Numbered from the stretch's first letter, positions 1 through 8,509 are shown. The stretch: 64,000 nucleotides of DNA from Thiorhodovibrio litoralis (GCF_033954455.1 NZ_CP121473.1:3458501-3522500), one strand, 5' to 3'. Notes: a model not told the origin generated them from the sequence alone. Translations and numbers: made by a program.

Positions 1-108
1 TTACTGTTTATGTAGAACTTTTAGGGATTTTCAGAAAAATCGACTTGAACGCGCCGGCCAATTTCGCCCAGCCTCTGTCCGGAATCTTCGACTGGAGGCT
101 AATTTCGA

Positions 109-1275
109 ATGTATACCGGCAAACTTGTTTTCTCGCAGTTAACCGAGCATCTACCATTGCCCGTTTTTCGGCAGTGCGTTATGCGTTATCGTGGCAACCA
201 TAAGATAAAATCATTCTCCTGTCTCGATCAGTTTCTATGCATGATGTTTGCGCAACTGACCTATCGGGAAAGTCTTCGAGATATTGAAACGACTCTGCGA
301 GCGCAATTGAGTAAGCTTTATCACATGGGTATTCGCGGAGGTATATCGCGGAATACTCTAGCTAATGCAAACCAAGTGCGCGATTGGCGAATTTATGCCG
401 ACCTCACTCGAGCATTAATTGAAGTCGCTCGTGATCTTTATATCAACGAAGCTCTCGCCTTTGATCTTGGCCAAACGGTTTACGCTTTTGATTCATCTAC
501 AATCGACCTTTGCCTTTCTGTTTTTCCATGGGCGCCGTTTCGCCGCACCAAAGCTGGCATAAAACTTCATACATTACTGGATCTGCGCGGTAGCATACCG
601 ACTTTTCTCGCAATTTCTGATGCTAAGCTGAATGATGTCAAGGCGCTAGATCTGCTGACGATTGAGGCTGGTGCTTTTTATGTCATGGATCGGGCGTATC
701 TGGATTTTGAACGTCTTTATCGTTTTCAACTCGCCGGTGCCTTTTTTGTTATACGCGCAAAATCAAATACAAAAATGCGACGATTGCACTCTCGCCCGGT
801 CGATAAGAAAACCGGATTGAGATGTGACCAAACGGTCTGTCTAACGGGTCTCAATACGGCCTTGCGTTATCCTCAGCATCTTCGCCGCGTCAAGTTCATC
901 GATCCCACAACGAATAAGGAACTGGTTTTCTTAACGAACAACTTTGCTTTGCCAGCGTTCACGATCACAGAGCTTTATCGGAATCGCTGGTACGTAGAGC
1001 TATTTTTCAAATGGATCAAGCAACACCTTCGAATAAAAGCTTTCTATGGCACGACTGAAAATGCAGTGAAATCGCAAATTTGGATAGCGATCGCGACAGA
1101 TGTATTAGTAGCAATTGTAAAGAAACGATTGAATATCAATGAAAGTTTGTATAGTTTGCTACAGGTTTTGAGCCTGACGCTGTTCGAGCGTGTACTTATA
1201 AATCAGCTACTTGACCATGCGCCCGGCAAATACACAGATCAGGATAACTCTAAGCAGCTGAATTTATTCGACTAA
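109..1275 (+). CDS. IS4-family transposase, full length
   Basis: This 388-residue DDE transposase would cut and rejoin the ends of its own insertion sequence. The N-terminal part, through the segment SCLDQFLCMMFAQLTYRES, is typical of the IS4 group with a DUF4372-like leader. The catalytic region contains AFDSSTIDLCLS (first Asp) and VMDRAYLDF (second Asp). The C-terminal Y-(2)-R-(3)-E-(6)-K signature is seen as YRNRWYVELFFKWIK. The gene is clearly more AT-rich than the Mrp region, suggesting recent arrival. The ORF is intact. The right end probably lies shortly after the stop, but no matching inverted repeat is visible on the left, so the left end may lie before base 1. It borders the cassette array directly. 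Confidence 0.9.
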   Translation: MYTGKLVFSQLTEHLPLPVFRQCVMRYRGNHKIKSFSCLDQFLCMMFAQLTYRESLRDIETTLRAQLSKLYHMGIRGGISRNTLANANQVRDWRIYADLTRALIEVARDLYINEALAFDLGQTVYAFDSSTIDLCLSVFPWAPFRRTKAGIKLHTLLDLRGSIPTFLAISDAKLNDVKALDLLTIEAGAFYVMDRAYLDFERLYRFQLAGAFFVIRAKSNTKMRRLHSRPVDKKTGLRCDQTVCLTGLNTALRYPQHLRRVKFIDPTTNKELVFLTNNFALPAFTITELYRNRWYVELFFKWIKQHLRIKAFYGTTENAVKSQIWIAIATDVLVAIVKKRLNINESLYSLLQVLSLTLFERVLINQLLDHAPGKYTDQDNSKQLNLFD

Positions 1276-1365
1276 ACGTTGGGACACTAGTGGCATGACA
1301 TGCCGTTCAGGGAAGTTATCCGGAAACCAGAGAACTACTTGTTAGGCTAGACAAGAGGAAGGAAA

Positions 1366-1425
1366 ATGCAAGAATTCAAGTTACTATATGTAATATCAAA
1401 GCAAGATGATCAAGATGATAAATAA
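1366..1425 (+). CDS. 19-codon leader ORF at the head of cassette 1
   Basis: A short ORF, MQEFKLLYVISKQDDQDDK, starts behind a strong ribosome site (AGAGGAAGGAAA) and just after a GTTAGGC core-site-like heptamer at about 1344. It overlaps the start of the 125-residue ORF in another frame. It may be a leader peptide that couples translation into the following gene, or the true N-terminus of that gene separated from it by a frameshift. Only the ribosome site and its position support it. Confidence 0.4.
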   Translation: MQEFKLLYVISKQDDQDDK

Positions 1426-1783
1426 ATACAAAAAATCTCCACCTATAAAAATCTCTGACGCCATTTTACGTATGGCAGAGCCATTGATTAGAAGATACCC
1501 TAAACGTGAACGAATTGTAGTAATAATTGATTTAGCAATTTTTTCTTGGAATGTATCACTAACGACTGAAGTCAAAAGAGAAGAAATAGAGAGAAAGTTA
1601 ATTGACCAAATGCCAGATGCATTCAATGCGACGGATATTGCTTCAATAATAGAACAAACAGATATCTTAATTGAGAGGAAGAAAGAGCTTTATCCAGATA
1701 TAAACTATTTAATAGTTAGCCACAATCTATCAGTTGAGGATAATGGACAAATATCATTGGATGTTAACACAATCAAGCAATAG
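1406..1783 (+). CDS. Hypothetical cassette protein, 125 aa
   Basis: A small charged soluble protein of unknown function with no signal peptide or membrane segment. It shows a predicted alternation of basic helix (ILRMAEPLIRRYPKRE) and beta strand (RIVVIIDLAIFSWNVSL). It is far more AT-rich than the surrounding chromosome, as is common for integron cassette genes. An in-frame TAA at 1391 limits upstream extension, and no good ribosome site precedes 1406. The well-placed site instead serves the overlapping leader ORF at 1366. An attC-like hairpin follows about 40 bp after the stop. I do not recognise the family. Confidence 0.6.
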   Translation: MIKMINKYKKSPPIKISDAILRMAEPLIRRYPKRERIVVIIDLAIFSWNVSLTTEVKREEIERKLIDQMPDAFNATDIASIIEQTDILIERKKELYPDINYLIVSHNLSVEDNGQISLDVNTIKQ

Positions 1784-1823
1784 AAATGATCCACATTGTG
1801 TAAGCGTCTGCGCAAGCAAAAGA

Positions 1824-1885
1824 ACCTAATATAACCATTCACCGGGCGCGCCAAAGGCGCGCGCCGGTGATGGTTATCGTTGGGC
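1824..1885 (+). repeat. attC-like integron recombination site 1
   Basis: A roughly 62-bp imperfect palindrome ends in the core heptamer GTTGGGC, which fits the attC R' consensus GTTRRRY. The outer arms ATAACCATTCACCGG and CCGGTGATGGTTAT pair with one unpaired extra base, the extrahelical base typical of attC sites. The inner arms GGGCGCGCC and GGCGCGCGCC close the hairpin. The left core is degenerate (ACCTAAT). It sits between two cassette-like genes. Confidence 0.7.
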
Positions 1886-1906
1886 AATGCCGCCGGTTGG
1901 AAAGCG

Positions 1907-2686
1907 ATGATTGCCAATATTGTTGGAATTGATTGCGCGTCGGATCCTGGGAATGTCGGGCTGGCATTATGAGGATTTGGGCTCGGCGGAGGCGCTGTCG
2001 AAAGGGTGGTGATCGGCTCGGCGAAGCGGGCACCTATCGATGTTGTTGCTGATTGGCTCCAAAAGCGGTCCGAACCGACGTTGCTTGCTCTTGACGCGCC
2101 ACTCGGTTGGCCAGCTCCGCTGGCGCGCGCTCTGCAGTCGCATGCGGCAGGAGACGCTTTCGATGTGGAGGCTCATAACCTCTTCCGTCGAGAGACGGAT
2201 CGATACATCCGCCGCACAATCGGGAAGCAGTCACTGGATGTCGGTGCCGACAGGATCGCACGAACTGCATTTGCCGCACTCGAACTAATCGCCGGGCTAC
2301 GCAAACGCACCAAGCGCGAGATTCCGCTAGCCTGGACCACCGAGTTTTCAGGCATACGAGTGATCGAGGTCTATCCGGCTGCAACCCTTATTGCTCACGG
2401 CATTGATCCCTCGGGGTATAAAGCGAAGAACGGAGAGTCTGAACGGGTACGCGTTTTGGACGCGATCCACGCGCTCGTGACCGTCGACACGGAGATTCCA
2501 TGTTTATCGTACGCTTCGGATGGTCTGGACGCCGTAATTTGCGTGTTGGCGGCTTGTGACTTCCTATCGGGACTGGCGCTGTCGCCCGATCCAGGTTGGC
2601 CCGTAAAGCGGGAAGGGTGGGTCTGGTTTCGAGATCCGAATGCCCAACAAGTCCATGCAGCCGACGCTCGTACCTCGCGCGGCTGA
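1907..2686 (+). pseudogene. DUF429-family protein with an in-frame TGA
   Basis: DUF429 proteins are predicted nuclease-like enzymes of unknown function. The family's N-terminal signature is seen from the ATG at 1907 (IVGIDCASDPGNVGLAL), but codon 22 is TGA (1970-1972). The same frame then continues without further stops as GFGLGGGAVERVVIGSAKRAPIDVVADWLQ and on through LLALDAPLGWPAPLARAL to the end. A GTG at 2006 could restart translation to give 226 residues lacking the first conserved strand. The simplest reading is a nonsense mutation, with readthrough or restart possible. The stop codon lies inside the following attC, as is usual for cassettes. Confidence 0.8.
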
Positions 2687-2701
2687 TGGGCATCGTTATG
2701 T
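2642..2701 (+). repeat. attC-like integron recombination site 2
   Basis: The left core GCCCAAC fits RYYYAAC exactly. It is followed by AAGTCCATGCAGCCGACG, which resembles the common left arm of attC sites, and the right arm is CGCGGCTGATGGGCATC. The right core GTTATGT matches GTTRRRY less well. It overlaps the 3' end of the DUF429 gene and is followed directly by the next cassette's gene. Confidence 0.75.
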
Positions 2702-2728
2702 TTCAATAATGAATCACTGGAGATAGAA

Positions 2729-3121
2729 ATGAACACCATTAGAACAATAGCAATGCTTACAGTATTCTCATTGTCTTCAACAAATCTCATTGCAGGAGAT
2801 AATGAAGTAGAAAACATCGAACCTAATATCATAGGGAAAACATTCTTATTCGACTATGGCAGTTATGCTTACGATATAGCGATAACTTCAAACAAGTCGC
2901 TACATTGGAAACTGGTAAAAGGAAGTTTTGAAGGCCCAGGTCAAGGAGATAATTCATATCTTTCAAGCAGAATTGGTGACGGTATTATTTTTCTTTCATG
3001 GAAAGAAGAAAGCGGGATGCAGTTCTATAATCTAATGGATCTAAACACAGGGAAATTAACAACCCATGCTAATGCAGGTGGTATGTCTGTAAATATGGGT
3101 ACGGTTTCGATAAAGAAGTAG
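2729..3121 (+). CDS. Secreted MoaF-like calycin-fold protein
   Basis: A 130-residue protein with a plausible signal peptide of about 22 residues (MNTIRTIAMLTVFSLSSTNLIAG), so probably periplasmic. The mature part, GKTFLFDYGSYAYDIAITSNKSLHWKLVKG through DGIIFLSWKEESGMQF to MDLNTGKLTTH, follows the strand pattern of the MoaF-type small beta-barrel domain, which may bind a small ligand. That family call is from pattern memory. The start has a good ribosome site (CTGGAGATAGAA). The gene is AT-rich and bracketed by attC-like sites, so it is read as the third cassette. It appears intact. Confidence 0.65.
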   Translation: MNTIRTIAMLTVFSLSSTNLIAGDNEVENIEPNIIGKTFLFDYGSYAYDIAITSNKSLHWKLVKGSFEGPGQGDNSYLSSRIGDGIIFLSWKEESGMQFYNLMDLNTGKLTTHANAGGMSVNMGTVSIKK

Positions 3122-3137
3122 AGCTTCAGAAATAAGA

Positions 3138-3263
3138 ACATAACATGCGCATCAAGTCGAACGCATACTGCGCCATGAACGCATACTGCGCCATCGAGAG
3201 GTGGAACAAATTTCGGGGTGCGTGGGCGGCGCAGTATGCGTCGGCTTATGCTTGACGTTAGTC
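3138..3263 (+). repeat. attC-like site 3 with an 18-bp tandem duplication
   Basis: The arms ATGCGCATCAAGTCGAACGC and GCGTCGGCTTATGCTTGACG pair with bulges, and the inner arms CGCATACTGCGCC and GGCGCAGTATGCG pair perfectly. The left and right cores (ACATAAC and GTTAGTC) are near-consensus. An 18-bp unit, GAACGCATACTGCGCCAT, is duplicated in tandem at 3159-3176 and 3177-3194. The loop is long, as in VCR-type or large environmental attC sites. Confidence 0.65.
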
Positions 3264-3848
3264 CGCTGAGGGTCGGCAACCGTCCCCAAAGGCAAGACGC
3301 GGCGCTCGCGATTCTTCTGGATTAGCACCGAATCCTTCGCAGGGCGCTTGCCGGCCAACAACGGTCGTTGCCACCCGCTCCAAGCGATGCCGGAGCATAG
3401 GATTGACATTCAATGGTGAGGGAGTGCCAGGGCGGACTGGCGGGCGGGGTTGGGACCACACCTTGCGACGGGCCGAGCACGGGCTCGATTGTTTGGGCCC
3501 TCCTCTCAGCCTACGCAGCGGCCGTTCGAGGTCCGATAGAACGGACAAGGTGCTGGAACCGGTGGCGCTGACGGGACGGAATTAGCTCGCACTTCCAAGA
3601 GTACGCCTTCCCTGTGCTCCTAGCTCTTCCTCATCAGCTGCAATCGCCCGGCGAAATACGCTGTTTTGGACCAATCGCGGATCGATGCCCAAAAGCTCAT
3701 CAAACTGTCACTAAATCCTTATAGAATGCTACGTTTAGGGCATTAGTTTGCCATCTGCGGTCGATATGCTAGTCAATGCCAACACCAATCATAAAGCGCT
3801 GCTCGACCTCAAGTTGGAGAGCAATAACGCAGTACATGGGCACCTGCG
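3264..3848. other. Non-coding stretch after the cassette array
   Basis: I see no convincing gene in this stretch. The ORFs on both strands are short, compositionally biased and lack ribosome sites or recognisable motifs. It could hold worn-out cassette or chromosomal debris. Confidence 0.5.
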
Positions 3849-4574
3849 ATGAAACTGAAAGACAGAAAAGGCATTCTCTATCCGGCAAAGATGAAAGTCA
3901 AAAGCTGGATCGTGCTGGGTCCACCGGGATGTGGAAAGTCCTATCTCATAAGAAAGATCGGTGGTTACCCCGGGGAAGTTGGTATCGATATCTCTCAGGA
4001 CAAGTGGTGGAAAGTGGAACCGCTGTCTTATCGACCGCGGGAGCTTCATTTTGCTTTTCCTTTTCAGGGGCACGATGGCGCATTGCCTGTTTATGACGAA
4101 TACTGGAAAGGACTTAACGATCTTCCTGCGCTTGATTATCGGCGCATGCAGCTGCCAAAGAAGAAGAAATTTGTGTTAGCACCAGACTGGCGATCCCGTT
4201 TCGTGTTCGACTTCATTCTCCCACCAGCCGAATGGCTGTCGGATAACCGCAACAATCGCTATAAGAGCGGCGACCAGCGGTTGGTGGACTTGGCTTTGTC
4301 ACCACAGTGGGTATCCTGGCAGGTCCATGTCCATTGGCAAGCGGCCTGGTTCTTCCACCAAGCCGGCTTGCAGGTGATGCTCCGCCCTTTTAATACCGCG
4401 CGTCCATACTCCTTCCCTGTACTAAAGAAAGCGATTCAGAAGAAAAGCTTGCCTACTGAAACATCCGTGACCCCGGATATGAACTGGTCAAAAATCCGGT
4501 TCGCCAAACTCTGGTTTGAGCAATCCGCACCCGACAATCTGGGCATCAATGAGACTCTTGCGCCACCTCTTTGA
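3849..4574 (+). CDS. P-loop NTPase-like protein of unknown function
   Basis: A 241-residue soluble protein with a Walker A motif close to the N-terminus ([13 protein letters not shown], residues about 22-34). It then reads [14 protein letters not shown] and [24 protein letters not shown], which I recall from uncharacterised nucleotide-binding proteins. No clear Walker B, sensor or known effector domain is visible. It stands alone in debris with no operon partner. The last ten codons overlap a GGDEF-domain relic on the opposite strand, so the extreme C-terminus may have been created by rearrangement. A kinase-like or nucleotide-sensing role is only a guess. Confidence 0.6.
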   Translation: MKLKDRKGILYPAKMKVKSWIVLGPPGCGKSYLIRKIGGYPGEVGIDISQDKWWKVEPLSYRPRELHFAFPFQGHDGALPVYDEYWKGLNDLPALDYRRMQLPKKKKFVLAPDWRSRFVFDFILPPAEWLSDNRNNRYKSGDQRLVDLALSPQWVSWQVHVHWQAAWFFHQAGLQVMLRPFNTARPYSFPVLKKAIQKKSLPTETSVTPDMNWSKIRFAKLWFEQSAPDNLGINETLAPPL

Positions 4575-4644
4575 GCAGGGCATCTCCCGCGGGATGTTCG
4601 TAGGTGTCGTTGATCTTTTTGAAAAAGTCGATGTCGACAATCAG
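4546..4644 (-). pseudogene. GGDEF-domain fragment (diguanylate cyclase relic)
   Basis: The minus strand encodes [20 protein letters not shown] followed by [12 protein letters not shown] and a stop. This is the conserved N-terminal half of a GGDEF domain (the DxDxFKxINDxxGHxxGD region). The sequence upstream on that strand is broken by stops, and the GGDEF signature itself is missing. It is a decayed piece of a diguanylate cyclase gene. Confidence 0.8.
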
Positions 4645-4649
4645 TGGTG

Positions 4650-5376
4650 CAAGCGTTGAGTCCGAGCAACTGCCGATTGTCCTTTAGGAGCGTATCGCCG
4701 AGAAGCAAAATCTCAGGTACCGCTTTTGTCGAGATTGAGCGCGCGCGACTCCGATCGCTAAGAGTAGCAGCGGGCCGAAGCGGGGGACGGGTCATGCTCG
4801 ACAGGGCAAAACGATAGCGCTCGGCACTAGTTCGGGCACCTCCTTCCTGACTGGCAGCCTGCGGGAAGGATCAACAGCGAACGGCAGGTGTGGAGGTTTA
4901 CCGATGTGGATGTGGCTTGGCTTGACGGGTGCGGCGTCATTGATAAGCGCAGTACACTTGGCCAAGCGGCCGCTACCGCTCAAAACCGGTTAATGCCGCA
5001 AGAGGGGCCTTAGTCGGCTGTGGGTCGTGACTTGCCGCTCGTCCCAGACTCTCGACTGACTCCTTTCCGCGTGTAGAAGTCACGTCAGGAGCAATACAAA
5101 CCTTCGCACGAGAAACGTGTCCGCTTCCCGCGTGTAGAAGTCACTCGCACCAATGAGACGAGCGTCAACTCCTGGCAACAGCGTCGCTGAGGCGACTCGG
5201 CTCGGTGACTGCTCTACGGGCACGAGGTCCATCACGTCGAGCGCTATTTCCCAGTTCAGGTGGCTCGGTCAAAGTCCAGGAGCGGTGGTGCGGATCGGGC
5301 GCATTGGCGGCGGGCGGCTAACCTGTTGATAAATAGCAGTCTGCTCGCGCGGATCGAGCCGTCCGCGCCGATTGTC
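4650..5376. repeat. Gene-poor debris with a 21-bp direct repeat
   Basis: I see no credible coding sequence here. A near-identical direct repeat, with core CCGCGTGTAGAAGTCAC, lies at 5063-5083 and 5124-5144 with one mismatch over 21 bases. Only two copies are present. The rest is unassigned sequence between the GGDEF relic and the trk genes. Confidence 0.45.
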
Positions 5377-6039
5377 TCAAGAGGGTTCTTCGGTCTCCGC
5401 AGGCCAGCGCTCGCGGAGGCTTTCAATGGTGTCCTGGTGGGCGATCAGGATGACCTCGTCTCCGGACTTCAATTTGGACGTTTTCTCGGGCAGCAGAAAG
5501 GTTTCGTTTCGATAGAGACAGATGATGCGGCAACGGTCGGGCAACTCCAGCTCGTCGATGGGGCCGGCATCGTCGTCGCCGACGATGAAATCGAACACTA
5601 CCGCGTCGCCTCGGATCAGCGACGACAGCTCCAGCGATTTCTCGCCGCTCAGCAGTCCCATCAGATGCGAGGCCACCGCGCGGTTGGGCATCACGCTGTC
5701 CTCAAGGCCCAGTTCGTGACAGATGCGCTGGAACTGGGGGTTGTTGACACGCGTCACGACGCGTTTGAAACCCAGCGAGCGTCCGATCAGGCTCGCCAGG
5801 ATGTTGGTCTGGTCGCTTTCGGCCAGACAGAAGAGCACCTCGGTGTTTTCGGGTTCGGCATCGCTCAGTACATCCGGCGAGGTGCCGTCGCCATGGATGA
5901 AACCGGCGTCGAGCTGATCCGAGAGGGTCTCGATACGAGCGCGGTCGCGCTCGATGATGATGACCTCGTGTCCGACCTCGAGCAGCGTCTCGGCGGTCGA
6001 CAGGGTCAGTGAGCTGGTGCCGATGAATGCCGTTCTCAT
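5377..6039 (-). CDS. trkA: TrkA/KtrA-type K+ channel regulator (RCK protein)
   Basis: A 220-residue cytoplasmic regulatory subunit for the adjacent K+ transporter. Residues 1-120 form a TrkA-N/RCK Rossmann fold, and residues about 135-215 a TrkA-C domain (DELELPDRCRIICLYRNETF, GDEVILIAHQD). It has a single RCK unit, half the size of E. coli TrkA and closer to KtrA. The usual GxGxxG is altered to GTSSLT, so nucleotide affinity may be changed. Its start overlaps the stop of the trkH-like gene by 4 bp (ATGA), so the two are translationally coupled with the transporter first. Function is inferred from domains and neighbour. Confidence 0.88.
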   Translation of the reverse strand: MRTAFIGTSSLTLSTAETLLEVGHEVIIIERDRARIETLSDQLDAGFIHGDGTSPDVLSDAEPENTEVLFCLAESDQTNILASLIGRSLGFKRVVTRVNNPQFQRICHELGLEDSVMPNRAVASHLMGLLSGEKSLELSSLIRGDAVVFDFIVGDDDAGPIDELELPDRCRIICLYRNETFLLPEKTSKLKSGDEVILIAHQDTIESLRERWPAETEEPS

Positions 6040-7496
6040 GGGGATGCGCGCCTCCTTCCGATCCAGGTGGGGAGATAGAACACGACCAGCAGGGCCAGGA
6101 TCTCGACGCGCCCGAACAGCATGTCGACCGTCAGCACGAGTTTCAGCAATGGGGCCATGTCAGGTCCGGTGAGTCCGGCCGAGAGGCCGGCGTTGGATGT
6201 GGCCGAGACCACTTCGAAGAGGCTGGCCATGGGTGGCTGACCCTGCACCAGGAAGATCAACCAGGACAGGAGCAGCACCAACGCCCAGAGACCGAGCAGC
6301 TGCAGTGCGCTGGCGATCATGTCGGGCTCGACCCGGTCGCCGCCGACACGCACCTCCAGGACCGCCCGCTCCGAGGTGGCGGTGCGTTGCAGCGCGACCT
6401 GGATCAGCCGGAGCAGGATCAGCAGCCGGATCAGCTTGATGCCGCCCGCGGTCGAGCCGGTGCAACCGCCGATCGCCATCGAGACCATCAGCACCAACTG
6501 TGCCGCTGGGGGCAGGGCGGCCACGTCGGTGGTGCTGAATCCGGTATCGGTCTGTGCCGAGACGCCGAGCACCAGGCCATCGGCGACGGCGGACCGCCAG
6601 GCGAGATCGCCATGCGTCGCGTTGATTGCCGCGAGCAGGGCAGAGGTAGTCAGGATCGCGATGAAGAGCGCGCGCACCTCGGGTTCGCCGAGCAGGGCGC
6701 GCGGGCCCTGTCGCGGCAGCCGGGCATAGAGCGGCAGGCTGATGGCGGCGGCGACGCAGACGAGACTGAGCACCGCGACCGCCGCCGGGGGCAGCGGCGC
6801 GATGTTCTGGTCCGTCGCCGCGAATCCGCCTGTTGCCACCGCCGCGAGCCCATGGACCAGCGCCGAGAATGGCTTGAGACCGCTCGCCCAGGCCGCAGCA
6901 ACCGCGATCAGCGTGAGTGCCGCATAGACCACGAAGACGTGCCGTGCATGCTCGCGGGCCCCCGCTTCGGTGAGCGATTCGCCGGTGGTCTCCAGCAGAC
7001 GCCGCGCGCCGGCGTGGTGGCGCATGATCAGCGCCACCGTGAACGCGGCAATGCCCAGACCGCCATACCATTGCATCCAGGCCCTGAGAAACAGGAAATC
7101 GGTCGGTCGCTCCGCCATGCCCCGCAGGGTGGTGAGACCGGTCGTGGTCACGCCCGACACGCTCTCGAACCAGGCATCGATCAGGGCGATGTCGATACCG
7201 ACGAGCGGCCAGACCATGACCAGCGGCGCCAGGACGAAGGCTAGCCCGGTGATGGCCAGTGCCTCGTTCCATTGAATGTCTCCCCCTCGGTGCAGCCGGG
7301 CGAGCGGCCAACCCACTCCCCCCAAGAGGGCGCTCGTCGCGGCCAGACGCCACATCAATGGGGAATGGTCGGTGACGAGCGACACCAGCACCGGAACGAC
7401 CCCGAGCGCCGCCAGTGTCATCAGCAGACGCCCGATCAGGCCGAGCAGGATTCGCGGGCGCACGGCGCGCATGAGATAGGCGGCGGCCTGTTTCAT
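6036..7496 (-). CDS. trkH: TrkH/KtrB-family potassium uptake protein
   Basis: A 486-residue integral inner-membrane protein with about ten hydrophobic segments that forms the K+ translocation pathway. The four pore-loop motifs are visible: GVTTTGLTTL, QTDTGFSTTDV, GCTGSTAGGIKLIRL and SNAGLS. It works with the RCK subunit encoded immediately downstream (4-bp overlap). It is transcribed away from the DUF502-mrp operon, so K+ uptake and Na+ extrusion genes are back to back. Length and motifs are complete. TrkH and KtrB cannot be told apart by eye, though the short RCK partner favours a Ktr-like pair. Confidence 0.9.
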   Translation of the reverse strand: MKQAAAYLMRAVRPRILLGLIGRLLMTLAALGVVPVLVSLVTDHSPLMWRLAATSALLGGVGWPLARLHRGGDIQWNEALAITGLAFVLAPLVMVWPLVGIDIALIDAWFESVSGVTTTGLTTLRGMAERPTDFLFLRAWMQWYGGLGIAAFTVALIMRHHAGARRLLETTGESLTEAGAREHARHVFVVYAALTLIAVAAAWASGLKPFSALVHGLAAVATGGFAATDQNIAPLPPAAVAVLSLVCVAAAISLPLYARLPRQGPRALLGEPEVRALFIAILTTSALLAAINATHGDLAWRSAVADGLVLGVSAQTDTGFSTTDVAALPPAAQLVLMVSMAIGGCTGSTAGGIKLIRLLILLRLIQVALQRTATSERAVLEVRVGGDRVEPDMIASALQLLGLWALVLLLSWLIFLVQGQPPMASLFEVVSATSNAGLSAGLTGPDMAPLLKLVLTVDMLFGRVEILALLVVFYLPTWIGRRRASP

Positions 7497-7891
7497 TCAG
7501 CGTGTCTCGTTTGGCCTCTGGCGTGGCGATGTGAGTGGTCGGCTGGTGACAGCCTTTTGCGATCCCAAATGCAACGATTCCAAATGCAAATAGCCTGTCC
7601 CAATGCAAATAGCCTGCCGTCGCCTGAAGCCCGTGAACTCCCTCGCCATGAGAGCGGTCCAGCTCGCCATGAGCATGGTCCAGTGGTGCAATTGAACCTG
7701 AATCGGGTGATATGCCCCGATCAGTTGCGTTGTCGCTGGTCCTATCCACCGTCTTAATCCCATTGATGGATGCCCTTTAGGGGCGCGCATCGACGTCCAG
7801 CCGACCGCGAGGGGCATCCTGGCATCCAGGGTGCTTATGCTTAAGCCGAGATTCGCTCCAAGTGTTCCACCCTAACGCATTGAGAGGAAAC
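7497..7891. repeat. Divergent intergenic region with short tandem repeats
   Basis: This 395-bp region separates trkH (leftward) from DUF502-mrp (rightward) and must hold both promoters. It contains copies of CCAAATGCAAATAGCCTG and CCCAATGCAAATAGCCTG around 7578-7616. An adjacent tandem pair of a 21-bp unit (core CTCGCCATGAG, ending GGTCCAG) occupies 7642-7662 and 7663-7683. No gene or clear sigma-70 promoter is recognised. Confidence 0.5.
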
Positions 7892-8509
7892 ATGATCCAG
7901 AAAGACCTATTCGGCAGGTTGCGCAAGTGGTTCTTGCAGGGGCTGGCGCTGCTCGCGCCCCTCGTCATCACCATCGCCTTCCTGGTGTGGCTCGGCCGCT
8001 CCGTGGAGCTCTTCATGGGTGATCTGATGCGCGTCCTGATTCCCGCTGGCTGGTACCTGCCCGGTATGGGATTCGCCGCTGGTGTCGCCTTGACGCTTGT
8101 TGCCGGACTGCTCGCCAACCTCTTTCTGGTGCGCTGGCTGCTGGAACGCGCAGAGCGCGTGCTCGATCGTATCCCGCTGGTGAAAAGTCTCTTTCAAGGA
8201 CTCAAGGATGTATCCAGATTCCTCGCCAACGATGGCGACGAGGAGCTGGGGCGCCCCGTAGCCGTCGATATCCAGGGTGTCAAGCTGGTTGGCTTTGTGA
8301 TGCAGGAGCGCGCCGGATTGCCGGGCATCGCGTCCGATGGAGATCTGGTCGCCGTGTATTTGCCGATGAGCTACCAGCTGGGCGGCTTCACGCTCTATCT
8401 GGATCGCGACCGGATCACCGAACTCGATGTCGGCGCCGACCGTGCGATGCGCGCGGTGCTCACCGGCGGTTCGCTCGGCAACGGCGCCGAAATCGCGCGT
8501 CAACCATGA
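7892..8509 (+). CDS. DUF502 family membrane protein
   Basis: A 205-residue protein with two N-terminal membrane segments (GLALLAPLVITIAFLVWLG and GMGFAAGVALTLVAGLLANLF) and a soluble C-terminal part. The latter includes ERVLDRIPLVKSLFQGLKDVSRF and FVMQERAGLPG, typical of DUF502. Molecular function is unknown. I start it at 7892 because GAGAGGAAAC precedes that ATG. The upstream in-frame start at 7862 has no ribosome site. Its stop overlaps the mrpA start (ATGA), so it is the first gene of the antiporter operon and may assist assembly or membrane homeostasis, which is an inference. Confidence 0.85.
   Translation: MIQKDLFGRLRKWFLQGLALLAPLVITIAFLVWLGRSVELFMGDLMRVLIPAGWYLPGMGFAAGVALTLVAGLLANLFLVRWLLERAERVLDRIPLVKSLFQGLKDVSRFLANDGDEELGRPVAVDIQGVKLVGFVMQERAGLPGIASDGDLVAVYLPMSYQLGGFTLYLDRDRITELDVGADRAMRAVLTGGSLGNGAEIARQP

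Noticed and set aside
5063-5144. CRISPR array
   Set aside because: Only two repeat copies are seen, with no third unit, leader or cas gene in the window.
6027-7244. 405-codon plus-strand open frame across trkH
   Set aside because: It is antisense to a clear TrkH gene, is rich in Arg/Gln/Asp as expected for a GC-rich shadow frame, and has no domain or ribosome site.
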